A stretch of DNA of 44,754 nt from an uncultured Bacteroidales bacterium (GTDB taxonomy: Bacteria > Bacteroidota > Bacteroidia > Bacteroidales > Paludibacteraceae): positions 1 to 44,754 of the forward strand of contig CALAUY010000049.1 in assembly GCA_937892015.1 (NCBI GenBank). The letters are read 5' to 3'. The position numbers and the translations under genes are program-made. Position 1 is the stretch's first letter. Each line of letters begins with the position of its first letter. This document shows positions 1-8,052 of this stretch, piece after piece. The notes below the pieces were generated by a model. That model had not been told where the DNA came from. It searched no databases and saw only the letters and a list, made by a program, of their open reading frames with translations.

Positions 1-46
1 GAACCCATCGGTTTCCTCCGTGGGAACCACCCTTTTACCCCATTCG

Positions 47-112
47 GACTACTCATTAGACCCACCCTGACTACTCATTAGCCCCATCCTGACTACTCAT
101 TAGCCCCATCTT
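47..112. repeat. 22-bp tandem repeat, three copies
   Basis: GACTACTCATTAG recurs at 47, 69 and 91, giving a 22-bp period; the second and third units are nearly identical and the first differs at a few bases. It lies upstream of the GH97 promoter. No gene is visible in 1-246. Confidence 0.85.
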
Positions 113-172
113 AGCATGGCAAGAAGATCAAGGAAGGTATTTACATCCGTGGGATTTTTTATTCAACAAAAG

Positions 173-204
173 TTTGGTAGTTCCGATTATAATGTGTACC
201 TTTG
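173..204 (+). promoter_or_regulatory. Bacteroidota-type promoter of the GH97 gene
   Basis: TTTG at 173-176 is followed after 20 bases by TACCTTTG at 197-204, matching the Bacteroidota primary sigma pattern TTTG-N19-21-TAnnTTTG. The leader to the ATG at 247 would be about 35 nt. Confidence 0.7.
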
Positions 205-246
205 ACACCATCAAATAATTAAGCAACCAAAACAACAGGTTAAACT

Positions 247-2187
247 ATGCGAACAAAACTACTATTACTATTGGCATGCTGCCCGCTGCTGATGATGGCA
301 GAGAGCAAGCTTGTGAGCTCACCTGACGGCAAGATGGTCGTGGAGGTGAAGGTGGAGAACGGAAAAGCCATGTACGCGGTGACGTACGACGGAGTGGAGA
401 TGCTGCAACCCTCACGGCTGGGTCTTAAATCGAACTTCGGCGACTTCACGGAGGCGCTCTCCTACGTGTCGGACAAGGAGGACGTGGTGGAGAAGCAATT
501 CGACATCACACGCACCAAGACATCGCATGTCGACTTCAAGGCAAACCGTCTGGACATGACGATAAAGAACGCCCACGGACAGCAGATGGTGGTGACGTTC
601 CTCGTTGCCGACCATGACATCGCCTTCCAATACACCGTGCTTCGCCAATGGCGCAACGAGACGAGGAGCATCGTCATCGAGGAGGAGAAGACCGCTTTCC
701 GACTGCCTGACGAGACAACGGCATTCCTCTCCCCACAGAGTGACGCCATGATCGGTTTCGCACAGACGAAACCCAGTTACGAGGAGGTGTACTCCGCTGA
801 CGCTCCCATGACGCAGCCATCACAATACGGTCATGGCTTTGTGTTCCCTGCCCTCTTCCACGTAGGCAACAAAGGCTGGGTCCTCATCAGTGAGACAGGT
901 GTGACATCAGCATACGTAGGCTCGCACCTCAGCGACTTCGATGAGGTCAACGGCTATACCATCGCCTACCCTATGAAGGAGGAGAACAACGGTATCGGCT
1001 CCACCTCAGCAAGTATCGCACTGCCGGCAAGTACCCCTTGGCGCACCATCACCATCGGCAAGACCCTCAAGCCCATCGTCGAGACCACGATCGCCTTCGC
1101 TCCGCTGGAACCGCTTTACGAGCCTTCTGAGGACTATAAGCCGGGACGCTATACATGGAGCTGGCTGATCTGGCAGGACGAGAGCTGCAACTACGACGAC
1201 CAGGTGACGTTCATCGACCTTGCCGCCAAGATGGGATATGAGTATTGTCTGGTGGATGCCTGGTGGGACACGAATATCGGACGCGAGAAGATCGCTGAGT
1301 TGTCGAAGTACGCCCAGTCGAAGGGTGTCCATCTGCTGCTGTGGTATAACTCCAACGGTCATGCCAACAATGCGCCACAGGGTCCTTTCAACTGCATGAA
1401 CACGAATATCGCCCGTGAGCGGGAGATGGCATGGATGAAGAGTATCGGTATCAAGGGTATCAAGGTGGACTTCTTCGGAGGTGACAAGCAACAGACTCTC
1501 CAGCTCTATGAGGATATCCTCAGCGACGCCAACAAATACGGTCTGCAATGTATCTTCCATGGCTGTACCCTCCCCCGCGGATGGGAGCGGCTGTATCCTA
1601 ACTACGTGGCAAGTGAGGCTGTACTCGCCTCAGAGAATGTGTTCTTCGACCCGAATGCAGCTAACCGTGAGCCCTTCGACCTCACGTTGCACCCCTTCTG
1701 TCGTAATGCCGTCGGCTCGATGGACTGGGGTGGCACCATCATGAACCGTTTTATGAGCAAGGACAACAAGAGTCGTCATCGTCGCAAGACCACGGATGTG
1801 TTTGAGATCGCCTGTGCGATCACTGTCCAGACCTCTATTCAGTGTATGGCGGTACAACCCAACAACCTGAAGGAACTGCCCAAGGCTGAGCTTGATATCC
1901 TCAAGTCGCTGCCCACCACATGGGACGAGACTCGCTTCATCGACGGCTATCCCGGCAAGTATGTCGTCCTCGCCCGTCGTCATGGCAACCAATGGTATAT
2001 CGCAGGACTGAACGGGGAGAGTAAGTTGAGGAATCTGACCCTCCAGTTGCCGATGCTGAAAGGAAAGACGGTCAACTACTATTCCGACAATATCAAGGGC
2101 TATGCGGAACTCAGACAACTGAAAGTCGACAAGAAAGGACAAGCGAAAGTGGTGATGCAACCCAATGGGGGTGTCATCCTGAAATAA
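247..2187 (+). CDS. GH97 family glycoside hydrolase, retaining alpha-galactosidase type
   Basis: A 646-aa secreted enzyme with a signal peptide (hydrophobic residues 4-17, likely cleaved near MA-ES), an N-terminal beta-sandwich and a central (beta/alpha)8 barrel, the usual GH97 layout and length. GH97 contains inverting alpha-glucosidases (SusB) and retaining alpha-galactosidases. Here Asp408 sits in GIKVDFF and Glu463 in ASENV, 55 residues apart. This equals the spacing of the Asp nucleophile and Glu acid/base in the retaining B. thetaiotaomicron enzyme (415/470 from memory), so alpha-galactosidase activity is favoured. It would act in the periplasm or at the surface on alpha-galactosides. 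It has its own promoter and terminator and no susC/susD beside it in the window. The family call is firm; the substrate is inferred. Confidence 0.9.
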   Translation: MRTKLLLLLACCPLLMMAESKLVSSPDGKMVVEVKVENGKAMYAVTYDGVEMLQPSRLGLKSNFGDFTEALSYVSDKEDVVEKQFDITRTKTSHVDFKANRLDMTIKNAHGQQMVVTFLVADHDIAFQYTVLRQWRNETRSIVIEEEKTAFRLPDETTAFLSPQSDAMIGFAQTKPSYEEVYSADAPMTQPSQYGHGFVFPALFHVGNKGWVLISETGVTSAYVGSHLSDFDEVNGYTIAYPMKEENNGIGSTSASIALPASTPWRTITIGKTLKPIVETTIAFAPLEPLYEPSEDYKPGRYTWSWLIWQDESCNYDDQVTFIDLAAKMGYEYCLVDAWWDTNIGREKIAELSKYAQSKGVHLLLWYNSNGHANNAPQGPFNCMNTNIAREREMAWMKSIGIKGIKVDFFGGDKQQTLQLYEDILSDANKYGLQCIFHGCTLPRGWERLYPNYVASEAVLASENVFFDPNAANREPFDLTLHPFCRNAVGSMDWGGTIMNRFMSKDNKSRHRRKTTDVFEIACAITVQTSIQCMAVQPNNLKELPKAELDILKSLPTTWDETRFIDGYPGKYVVLARRHGNQWYIAGLNGESKLRNLTLQLPMLKGKTVNYYSDNIKGYAELRQLKVDKKGQAKVVMQPNGGVILK

Positions 2188-2189
2188 CA

Positions 2190-2220
2190 AAGAAAGGACG
2201 GCATCTCACCGTCCTTTCTT
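2190..2220. terminator. Bidirectional terminator between the GH97 gene and dnaA
   Basis: Perfect 12-bp inverted repeat (AAGAAAGGACGG / CCGTCCTTTCTT) with a 7-nt loop, lying between two converging genes. The stem itself gives a pyrimidine-rich end on both strands. Confidence 0.8.
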
Positions 2221-2233
2221 CTTACATTACTCA

Positions 2234-3643
2234 CTATTGTTTTAATTTAAAAGAATTCTCAATACTGCTCAACTCCGCGGAGAACGACTTGTCGACCTTC
2301 AGTCGCTGCTCGATGGTGGAGCAACTGTGTATCACTGTCGAGTGGTCACGACCTCCTATCAGCTGTCCGATACGTGAGGCTGGCATCTTCGTGTACTTCT
2401 GAGCCAGATACATAGACACCTGACGCACGATGACGTAGTCACGCTTACGGGACTTGCTGAACACATTCTGCTGGGACACGTTATAGTGTTCACAGACACG
2501 CTCCAGGATATCGTCAACGGTCAGCGGTTTGTTATCCACCTTCACGGCACGCTTGATGACACGCTCGGCAAGACGCATATCCACATGACTGTTATAAACG
2601 ATCGAGTAAGCCATCAGGGAGTTCACCACACCCTCCAGGTCACGGACAGAGCCGTTGGCGGTCTCAGCGATAAACAGGATGACATCCTCCGGAATCCGCA
2701 ATCCGTCACGCTTACACTTCGCATGCAGGATATCCACACACAACTGAACGTTGGGTTTCTCCAACTCAGCAATCAGTCCACAGGCGAAACGTGTCAGCAG
2801 ACGGTCTTTCATACCCTGCAGGTCCACTGGGGGACGGTCGCTGGCAAGGATGATCTGCTTACCGTTACGGAACAAATGGTTGAAGATATGGAAGAAGGTG
2901 TCCAGCGTCTTGGGTGCTGTCGCCCACTCCTGGATATCATCGACTATCAGAACATCGATGGTCTGATAGAAATGGATAAAGTCATTGACGGTATTCTGAC
3001 GAGTGGCATCGGAGTACTGCACCTGGAAGAGACGAGCCGACACATACAGCACACGCTTCTGCGGGTACATCTCCTTGCACTTCACACCTATCGCGTTAAT
3101 CAGGTGTGTCTTACCACAACCAGAGGGTCCAAACACGAAGAAGGGATTGAACGTCGACTTACCCGGATGCTCCGCAATGGAGAGTCCTACGGTACGTGGG
3201 AGCTTATTGCTATCGCCCTCGATGAAGGTCTGGAAAGTCTTGTGGACATCCAACTGGGGATTCAGGTCCTGCGGGACAGCTGCATCCAGGGTCGTTGGTG
3301 CTTTGTTACCACGAGTGGTCGCTTGCGGACGCTCGATATTGACAGGCTCGCTACCCTCTTCCTCCACCGTCAGCTTATGTGCCTTGTCCACTACGATGCG
3401 ATAGTTCAGCTGGATACTCTTGCCAAAGCAACGGCATAACACCTTACTTAATAAAGTCACATAGTATTGCTCCAAATACTCATACACGTAGCGGCTGGGC
3501 ACCTGTATGAGAAGCGTCTGCTTTTCCTCATCGTATTTCTCGAATACGATGGGCGCAAACCATGTTTTATATTGCTGCTCTGTGACGTTCTCCCTGATGA
3601 GATGAAGGCAGTCGCCCCAAAGCGCCTTTGGAGCTTTTTCCAT
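2234..3643 (-). CDS. dnaA: Chromosomal replication initiator protein DnaA
   Basis: A 469-aa DnaA, full length for the family. Domain I (residues 1-85, with ALWGDCLHLI and TWFAPIVFE) is followed by a linker to about 130. The AAA+ domain III has Walker A GPSGCGKTH at 172-180 and Walker B VDDIQ at 234-238. Domain IV carries the DNA-binding signature GGRDHSTV at 430-437. It binds DnaA boxes at oriC, opens the origin and loads the helicase. It is transcribed alone, converging on the GH97 gene. Its 375-bp upstream spacer holds DnaA-box-like sequences. The start at 3643 gives the expected N-terminus. Confidence 0.98.
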   Translation of the reverse strand: MEKAPKALWGDCLHLIRENVTEQQYKTWFAPIVFEKYDEEKQTLLIQVPSRYVYEYLEQYYVTLLSKVLCRCFGKSIQLNYRIVVDKAHKLTVEEEGSEPVNIERPQATTRGNKAPTTLDAAVPQDLNPQLDVHKTFQTFIEGDSNKLPRTVGLSIAEHPGKSTFNPFFVFGPSGCGKTHLINAIGVKCKEMYPQKRVLYVSARLFQVQYSDATRQNTVNDFIHFYQTIDVLIVDDIQEWATAPKTLDTFFHIFNHLFRNGKQIILASDRPPVDLQGMKDRLLTRFACGLIAELEKPNVQLCVDILHAKCKRDGLRIPEDVILFIAETANGSVRDLEGVVNSLMAYSIVYNSHVDMRLAERVIKRAVKVDNKPLTVDDILERVCEHYNVSQQNVFSKSRKRDYVIVRQVSMYLAQKYTKMPASRIGQLIGGRDHSTVIHSCSTIEQRLKVDKSFSAELSSIENSFKLKQ

Positions 3644-3709
3644 GCGGCGTTATACTTATTTATTAATAAAACTAACCTTGATAAGGAATATAGTTTTCGT
3701 TTTCGAATG

Positions 3710-3741
3710 CAAAGTTCGTACTTTTTTTTGAGATATGCAAA
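3710..3741 (-). promoter_or_regulatory. Possible dnaA promoter
   Basis: On the minus strand TTTG (3738-3741) is followed after 20 bases by GAACTTTG (3710-3717). The spacing is right, but the -7 element lacks the TA. The DnaA-box-like sites at 3749-3770 lie just upstream, a position suited to autoregulation. Confidence 0.35.
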
Positions 3742-3877
3742 TCCGTATTTATTCACAAAAATTATCCAACCTCTCATAACTTACTAATTTATGGGAGTTT
3801 AGGACTCCTTTGCAATAATTTAAGACTTTTCGCCCTTGCAGAATTACAAGTTTCTGCATTTCAATCACTTAGCAAAA

Positions 3878-3905
3878 ACCGCACACAGAACTATCCGTGT
3901 GCGGT
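3878..3905 (-). terminator. Rho-independent terminator of the amidase-MCE operon
   Basis: Perfect 9-bp stem ACCGCACAC / GTGTGCGGT with a 10-nt loop. Read on the minus strand it is followed by TTTT, about 115 bp after the MCE gene stop. Confidence 0.75.
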
Positions 3906-4018
3906 CTTATTATTCTCAGTACTCCGAACTATGTTAATATCAAGCAGTTCCGAAGCCTTCGTTGAAACTTGTTGACTACTCCTTTCCTATTTAGACAAAA
4001 TAAAAATTACACACTTTT

Positions 4019-4918
4019 TTACTTGTCTTTTTTGCCGAAAACGGAGAAGTGTACGTAGCGTTTTGGATGTGCCTTCAAATCTTTCACCAATGAGTCTGCG
4101 TCAGCGGCAGTAGCACTCAGATTACGATAGAGGCTGGCATCACGCATCAGCAAGCCCAAAGTACCCTCGTTGCTATTGAGTTTACGGGTCATCTCCTCCA
4201 CATTGGCAAGGGTCTGGTTCACCTTTGCCGTCATCGATGCCACATCGACAGCAGAGAGGTTAGCTGTCAGCTGCTGGGTGTTATCCAGTACACCATCAGC
4301 CTTTTTCATCATCGACGGTACCTCGTTACCCAGACTTGCAGAGAGTCTGCGCAGGTCGACACTCGTCTGGTTCAGGTTTGCCGTCATGCCCTCCACGTTA
4401 TGGAGAGTATTACGGAGTGCCGGGTCAGCCAGCAACTGGTTCAGACTGGTCAGGATAGAGTCCAACTTCGGCATCATCGACTCAACGGCAGGAACTAACT
4501 CCGCCGCCTTACCCATCATGCCCTGTTCTATCATGCCGGGGATGGTGTCACCCACTGAGAGGAACTTCAAGGGATTATCTGACAACACCAGGTTAATCTT
4601 GATATTGCCAAGAAGGTCACTGGAAAGTTCAGCATGAGAGCCTACGGGGATGCGCATCGCCTTGTCAACACCAATCTTCGCCACGATCTTCTTTGTATTC
4701 TCGTAGTCATAGACGATCTTCTCTACAACTCCAACCTTATAACCGTTGGCATAGACAGGTGAGGAATTAGACATACCACTGACATCCTCAAAGGCAAGAC
4801 AATAGGTATTGCTTGAGGAGAAAATACTTAACCCCTTCAGGAAATTCAAGCCGAAATAAAGCACGATTAACGCCACTATTGCCACTAAGGCTATCTGTAT
4901 CTCTTTCGTAAATTTCAT
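4019..4918 (-). CDS. MCE/MlaD-family protein, probable lipid-transport substrate-binding subunit
   Basis: A 299-aa protein starting MKFTKEIQIAL. One N-terminal membrane segment (about residues 6-25) is followed by an MCE domain with the typical YANGYKVGVV stretch, then a long Asn/Leu-rich helical tail suited to a periplasmic coiled coil. MCE proteins hexamerise and pass lipids between inner and outer membranes as partners of an MlaE/MlaF ABC transporter. A start 14 codons further upstream (4960) would overlap the amidase gene by 35 bp. Met at 4918 begins 7 bp after the amidase stop and gives the usual MCE N-terminus, so it is preferred. It forms an operon with the amidase; no mlaE or mlaF lies in the window. 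Confidence 0.88.
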   Translation of the reverse strand: MKFTKEIQIALVAIVALIVLYFGLNFLKGLSIFSSSNTYCLAFEDVSGMSNSSPVYANGYKVGVVEKIVYDYENTKKIVAKIGVDKAMRIPVGSHAELSSDLLGNIKINLVLSDNPLKFLSVGDTIPGMIEQGMMGKAAELVPAVESMMPKLDSILTSLNQLLADPALRNTLHNVEGMTANLNQTSVDLRRLSASLGNEVPSMMKKADGVLDNTQQLTANLSAVDVASMTAKVNQTLANVEEMTRKLNSNEGTLGLLMRDASLYRNLSATAADADSLVKDLKAHPKRYVHFSVFGKKDK

Positions 4919-4925
4919 ATCTTCT

Positions 4926-6158
4926 TTACTCTTTTGTTTTCTTTTTAGCTCTGAACTCACGGATTGCCGAACGGGTATCTACTTTCTGTGTACCTTTAAA
5001 GGCTATGACAAAAGCCTCAGGGAAGTTACCCACCAGACGCTCACGTACATTGGCGATCTCGTCATAATCCTCTGACTCGCCAACCGTATATTTATAAAAA
5101 CCACCTTCCTCAAAATATTTCGCCTCCAGTCCGTCCAGTTTCGACTTACTGATTCTCTGACGGGAGGTACTTGCCATAATCTGAACCTTGAAGACCAGCG
5201 TGGAGTCTTGGGACTGCGCCTGCGCTTGTTCTTCCTTGACAACCTCCACCTTCACTGGGGGGGCAGCAGGCTCTTTCTGCACCTTTACAGGAACTGTCGT
5301 CTTCACCGTCTGCGGTTGTTCGTCCTTTGGGACGACAGAGGGTATATTGATGTCTTCCTTCTGCTCTGCCTGATAAGGGACGGTGATGCGACCGTCAAAC
5401 TTCCGCTTATAGTCAAGGAACGCTTTGTAGATACCATACCCCAAGCGGTCAATACCGTCCTTGCTGTTCAGGAACTGCTCCTCGTCAGGGGTTGTGATGA
5501 AACCTAGCTCTATCAGACAACTGGGCATGGAGGTCTCACGCAGCACCAGGAAACCAGCCTGCTTCACCCCTTTGTTCTGGCGGTTTGCCGACGAGCAAGC
5601 ATGTTTCTGTACGAACTTGGCTAACTCCACACTCTGTGCCATGTTCTTATCCTGCATGAACTCAAACATGATATAACTCTCGCTGGAGTTGGGGTCGAAG
5701 CCTTCATAACGCTGCTTATAGTCTTTCTCTATCAGAATAACGGAGTTCTCTCGCTTTGCCACTTCCAGATTGGTACCGGCACGGTGCATTCCTAATGTGT
5801 AGGTCTCCAGTCCCCTGATGGTCTTACCCCGAGGTACCGCATTGGTATGCACGGAGATAAACAGGTCTGCTTTGTTCCTATTGGCGATGTCAGCACGGGT
5901 ATGCAGGGGGATGAACACATCTGTCTTACGGGTATAGATGACTTTCACGTCTGGACAATTATTCTCCACATAAAGTCCGAAAGCAAGAGCAACGTTCAGG
6001 TTGATGCTCTTCTCTTTGGAGAAAGCTCCCAAAGCACCTGCGTCATGTCCGCCATGACCCGGGTCAATGACCAGCGTGAACTTCTTGTTTGCAGCCATTG
6101 AGACAACTGCAAACAGCATCGTTACCCATATTAAAACTAATATCCTATTCTTCTTCAT
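4926..6158 (-). CDS. N-acetylmuramoyl-L-alanine amidase with C-terminal SPOR-like domain
   Basis: A 410-aa secreted Amidase_3 enzyme that cleaves the MurNAc-L-Ala bond of peptidoglycan. Signal peptide at 1-22. Zinc ligands fit His35 (DPGHGG), Glu49 and His104 (SVHTNA); the catalytic Glu is Glu217 in LIELGF. A Pro/Lys/Glu-rich linker (about 258-320) leads to a C-terminal SPOR-like fold (about 325-400, VFKVQIMAS and YKYTVG), which in known proteins binds denuded septal glycan. It is probably involved in daughter-cell separation. The MCE gene follows after 7 bp. A TATTTTTG element lies just upstream of the start. Confidence 0.92.
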   Translation of the reverse strand: MKKNRILVLIWVTMLFAVVSMAANKKFTLVIDPGHGGHDAGALGAFSKEKSINLNVALAFGLYVENNCPDVKVIYTRKTDVFIPLHTRADIANRNKADLFISVHTNAVPRGKTIRGLETYTLGMHRAGTNLEVAKRENSVILIEKDYKQRYEGFDPNSSESYIMFEFMQDKNMAQSVELAKFVQKHACSSANRQNKGVKQAGFLVLRETSMPSCLIELGFITTPDEEQFLNSKDGIDRLGYGIYKAFLDYKRKFDGRITVPYQAEQKEDINIPSVVPKDEQPQTVKTTVPVKVQKEPAAPPVKVEVVKEEQAQAQSQDSTLVFKVQIMASTSRQRISKSKLDGLEAKYFEEGGFYKYTVGESEDYDEIANVRERLVGNFPEAFVIAFKGTQKVDTRSAIREFRAKKKTKE

Positions 6159-6172
6159 TTCTTTTCAGGGTG

Positions 6173-6180
6173 CAAAAATA
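6173..6180 (-). promoter_or_regulatory. Possible -7 element of the amidase-MCE operon
   Basis: TATTTTTG on the minus strand, 14 bp before the amidase ATG, fits TAnnTTTG. No clear TTTG lies 20 bp upstream, so support is partial. It falls in the 48-bp gap after folB. Confidence 0.35.
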
Positions 6181-6206
6181 CGCATTTTCCACGTAAAAAG
6201 CCTTCG

Positions 6207-6590
6207 TTACTCTTGAGTTTTATCATTTATTAAATGTAACTCCACACCAGCTCCCTTACTGTAAGCCCCCATCGGAGGGTTTTGCTTCGTCAGTTCGAGG
6301 TCGATACTCACGACATCAGGAAACTGTCTGAGAATCGCATTGGCGACACGTCCTGCCACATGCTCCAAGAGTGCCGACGGCTTCTCCATCTCCACTTGGA
6401 CGACACGATAGACTTCCGCATAGTTGAGGGTATCCCTCACGTCATCTGACTGCATCGCCCTCGTAAGGTCATACCCCAAACGAAGGGTGATGAGAAAGTC
6501 TGCCCCTACCTTTCTCTCCTGAGGCATCACCCCATGGAAAGCATGGAAACGGACTTCCTTCAACACGATATACCCTGACTCAACCTGCAT
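6207..6590 (-). CDS. folB: Dihydroneopterin aldolase
   Basis: A 127-aa protein of normal FolB length, converting 7,8-dihydroneopterin to 6-hydroxymethyl-dihydropterin and glycolaldehyde in folate synthesis. Family features are VRFHAFHGVMPQER near the N-terminus, the LNYAEVYRVV region, ALLEHVAGRVA, and the LTKQNPPMG loop. An earlier in-frame ATG at 6626 would overlap the upstream gene by 29 bp. The ATG at 6590 is preceded by AGAGAGGTG and starts 7 bp after the upstream stop, so it is chosen. Confidence 0.93.
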   Translation of the reverse strand: MQVESGYIVLKEVRFHAFHGVMPQERKVGADFLITLRLGYDLTRAMQSDDVRDTLNYAEVYRVVQVEMEKPSALLEHVAGRVANAILRQFPDVVSIDLELTKQNPPMGAYSKGAGVELHLINDKTQE

Positions 6591-6597
6591 CACCTCT

Positions 6598-7119
6598 CTA
6601 TTCTTGTGATTCCTCCTGTTCGTCACTGCTGCCTGGCAAGTATTTCTTCAAGGCTCGCTCTACACCCACCTTCCAGGTGTTGATGCTCTCGTCTTTCAGT
6701 GACAACGATGCCACCAGACGGATGACATGCTCCAAAGGCATCCGATAACGCAACACACCAGAGATCAGCTTGGCATAGTTCCAATACTCGGGGTTGAACT
6801 TCTCGGAGAGTCCCTCTACCGTCGTCTTATAACCTCTTTTGTTCTCAAACTGGAAGTCATAACGCTTGGTACCGTCGGGATTCACCTGCTTGATAATCTT
6901 CCCATGTGTAACGGTCTTGGGTAATACGATACCCTCCTCGTCGTCCTGTAAACCGGTGAATATCTCATAGGGATAACCGTTGAGCAAGCCCACGAAAGCC
7001 ACCCATTTCTCCTTGTTGTTCTGGAAACGTACCACATCGCACTCTAATACCTGAGGACGTACCTCCACCACTTCTTGGCGTTGGTCCTGTAATGTCTCTT
7101 TCCTGTTATTTCCTTCCAT
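6598..7119 (-). CDS. Free-standing homologue of the class II ribonucleotide reductase C-terminal region
   Basis: A 173-aa cytosolic protein. Residues from about 36 (WVAFVGLLNGYPYEIFTGL) through KRYDFQFENKRGYKTT, FNPEYWNYAKLISGV and ESINTWKVGVERALKKYL match what I know of the segment near the C-terminus of adenosylcobalamin-dependent ribonucleotide reductases. The catalytic barrel, the TSCPD motif and the final Cys-rich ribbon are absent. It is therefore not an enzyme by itself; it may be a regulatory or accessory paralogue. The start at 7119 is fixed by the -7 element at 7139-7146, because the earlier ATG at 7149 lies upstream of it. folB follows after 7 bp. Confidence 0.75.
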   Translation of the reverse strand: MEGNNRKETLQDQRQEVVEVRPQVLECDVVRFQNNKEKWVAFVGLLNGYPYEIFTGLQDDEEGIVLPKTVTHGKIIKQVNPDGTKRYDFQFENKRGYKTTVEGLSEKFNPEYWNYAKLISGVLRYRMPLEHVIRLVASLSLKDESINTWKVGVERALKKYLPGSSDEQEESQE

Positions 7120-7138
7120 ATCTTGATTAATTTGTTTG

Positions 7139-7170
7139 CAAAGATACATAAAGTTTTCTTTTTAGACAAC
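7139..7170 (-). promoter_or_regulatory. Promoter of the RNR-like gene and folB
   Basis: TATCTTTG (7139-7146, minus strand) is an exact TAnnTTTG element, with GTTG (7167-7170, three of four to TTTG) 20 bases upstream. It forces translation to start at 7119. Confidence 0.6.
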
Positions 7171-7219
7171 ATTTTCCGAGAAAACCGCTCGAAAGTTCTC
7201 CATTTTGGGAAAGATTATG

Positions 7220-7227
7220 TATTTTTG
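7220..7227 (+). promoter_or_regulatory. -7 element of the nitroreductase gene
   Basis: TATTTTTG fits TAnnTTTG and ends four bases before the ATG at 7232, implying an almost leaderless mRNA. The -33 element is not clear. It overlaps the in-frame codons upstream of 7232, which argues against the ATG at 7205. Confidence 0.45.
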
Positions 7228-7231
7228 CAGC

Positions 7232-7990
7232 ATGAAGAATCTATCAACACGGCGAACAATTCGCCAATACAGCAACAAAGAAGTGAGCCAAGAGCTCCTT
7301 AACCGTCTCTTGTCAGAGGCAAGTCGTACACAAACCATGGGCAACCTCCAGCTATATAGTGTGGTGGTCACTCGCTCGGAGGAGATGAAACAGAGACTGG
7401 CACCTGCCCACTTCAACCAGCCGATGGTGACACAGGCTCCTGTCATCCTGACGATATGCGCTGATTTCAACCGCACCTCCACATGGGCTCATTGCAGGAA
7501 AGCAGAACCAGGTTATGACAACTTCCTCAGTTTTATCAATGCGGCAACGGATGCGTTGCTCTATACCCAGACACTCTGTAATCTGATGGACGAGGAGGGA
7601 CTGGGGTATTGTTACCTGGGGACTACGGTCTATATGCCCCAGCAGATTATCGATATCCTTGAACTGCCCCGACTCACCATGCCAGTGGCAACGCTGACGG
7701 TAGGATGGCCCGCTGAGGAGCCTGCACAGAGTGACCGTCTGCCGCTGGAGAGTTTTATCCATGAGGAGACGTACACCGACTATCTGGCAATGGACATCGA
7801 CAAATACTACGAAGCGAAAGAACACCGTCCGGAGAACCTGGAGTTTGTCCGTATCAACAATAAAGAGACCCTCGCTCAGATCTTCACCGACATCCGTTAT
7901 ACACGGAAGGATAATGAAGCTATGAGCGAGGGACTTATCGACACCCTCAAGCGGCAAGGTTTTCTGCCTTGGACGGTCAGAGGGTATTAG
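7232..7990 (+). CDS. Nitroreductase family protein (FMN-dependent)
   Basis: A 252-aa cytosolic flavoprotein starting MKNLSTRRTIRQYS, the N-terminal Ser-x-Arg-Arg signature of the NfsA/FRP-like nitroreductase fold that contacts FMN phosphate. A hydrophobic core follows (INAATDALLYTQTLCNLMDEEGLG, with the GYCYLG loop). Such enzymes reduce nitro compounds, quinones or flavins with NAD(P)H; the substrate cannot be told. Single gene, divergent from the RNR-like gene, with its own terminator. Confidence 0.85.
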   Translation: MKNLSTRRTIRQYSNKEVSQELLNRLLSEASRTQTMGNLQLYSVVVTRSEEMKQRLAPAHFNQPMVTQAPVILTICADFNRTSTWAHCRKAEPGYDNFLSFINAATDALLYTQTLCNLMDEEGLGYCYLGTTVYMPQQIIDILELPRLTMPVATLTVGWPAEEPAQSDRLPLESFIHEETYTDYLAMDIDKYYEAKEHRPENLEFVRINNKETLAQIFTDIRYTRKDNEAMSEGLIDTLKRQGFLPWTVRGY

Positions 7991-8012
7991 TCTGGGGATA
8001 TATAGTCATATG

Positions 8013-8045
8013 AAGTAGCCTTCCCTTTTCTGGAGAAGGCTACTT
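8013..8045 (+). terminator. Terminator of the nitroreductase gene
   Basis: Perfect 11-bp stem AAGTAGCCTTC / GAAGGCTACTT, 11-nt loop, followed on the plus strand by TCTTTTTTT. It may also serve the MFS gene ending at 8053 on the other strand. Confidence 0.8.
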
Positions 8046-8052
8046 TCTTTTT

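Larger units (their letters stand above)
3644..4018. other. AT-rich spacer upstream of dnaA with DnaA-box-like sites
   Basis: No gene is visible. TTATTCACA at 3749-3757 fits the DnaA-box consensus TTATNCACA, and TTATCCAAC at 3762-3770 shares its first seven bases. A small inverted repeat (TGCAGAA / TTCTGCA, 3837-3858) and the terminator at 3878-3905 also lie here. It could be an autoregulatory region of dnaA or part of an origin; the box density is too low to claim oriC. Confidence 0.4.

Noticed and set aside
2486..3439. 317-codon open frame on the plus strand opposite dnaA
   Set aside because: A shadow of the dnaA coding sequence; the translated product has no recognisable domain and no start signals.
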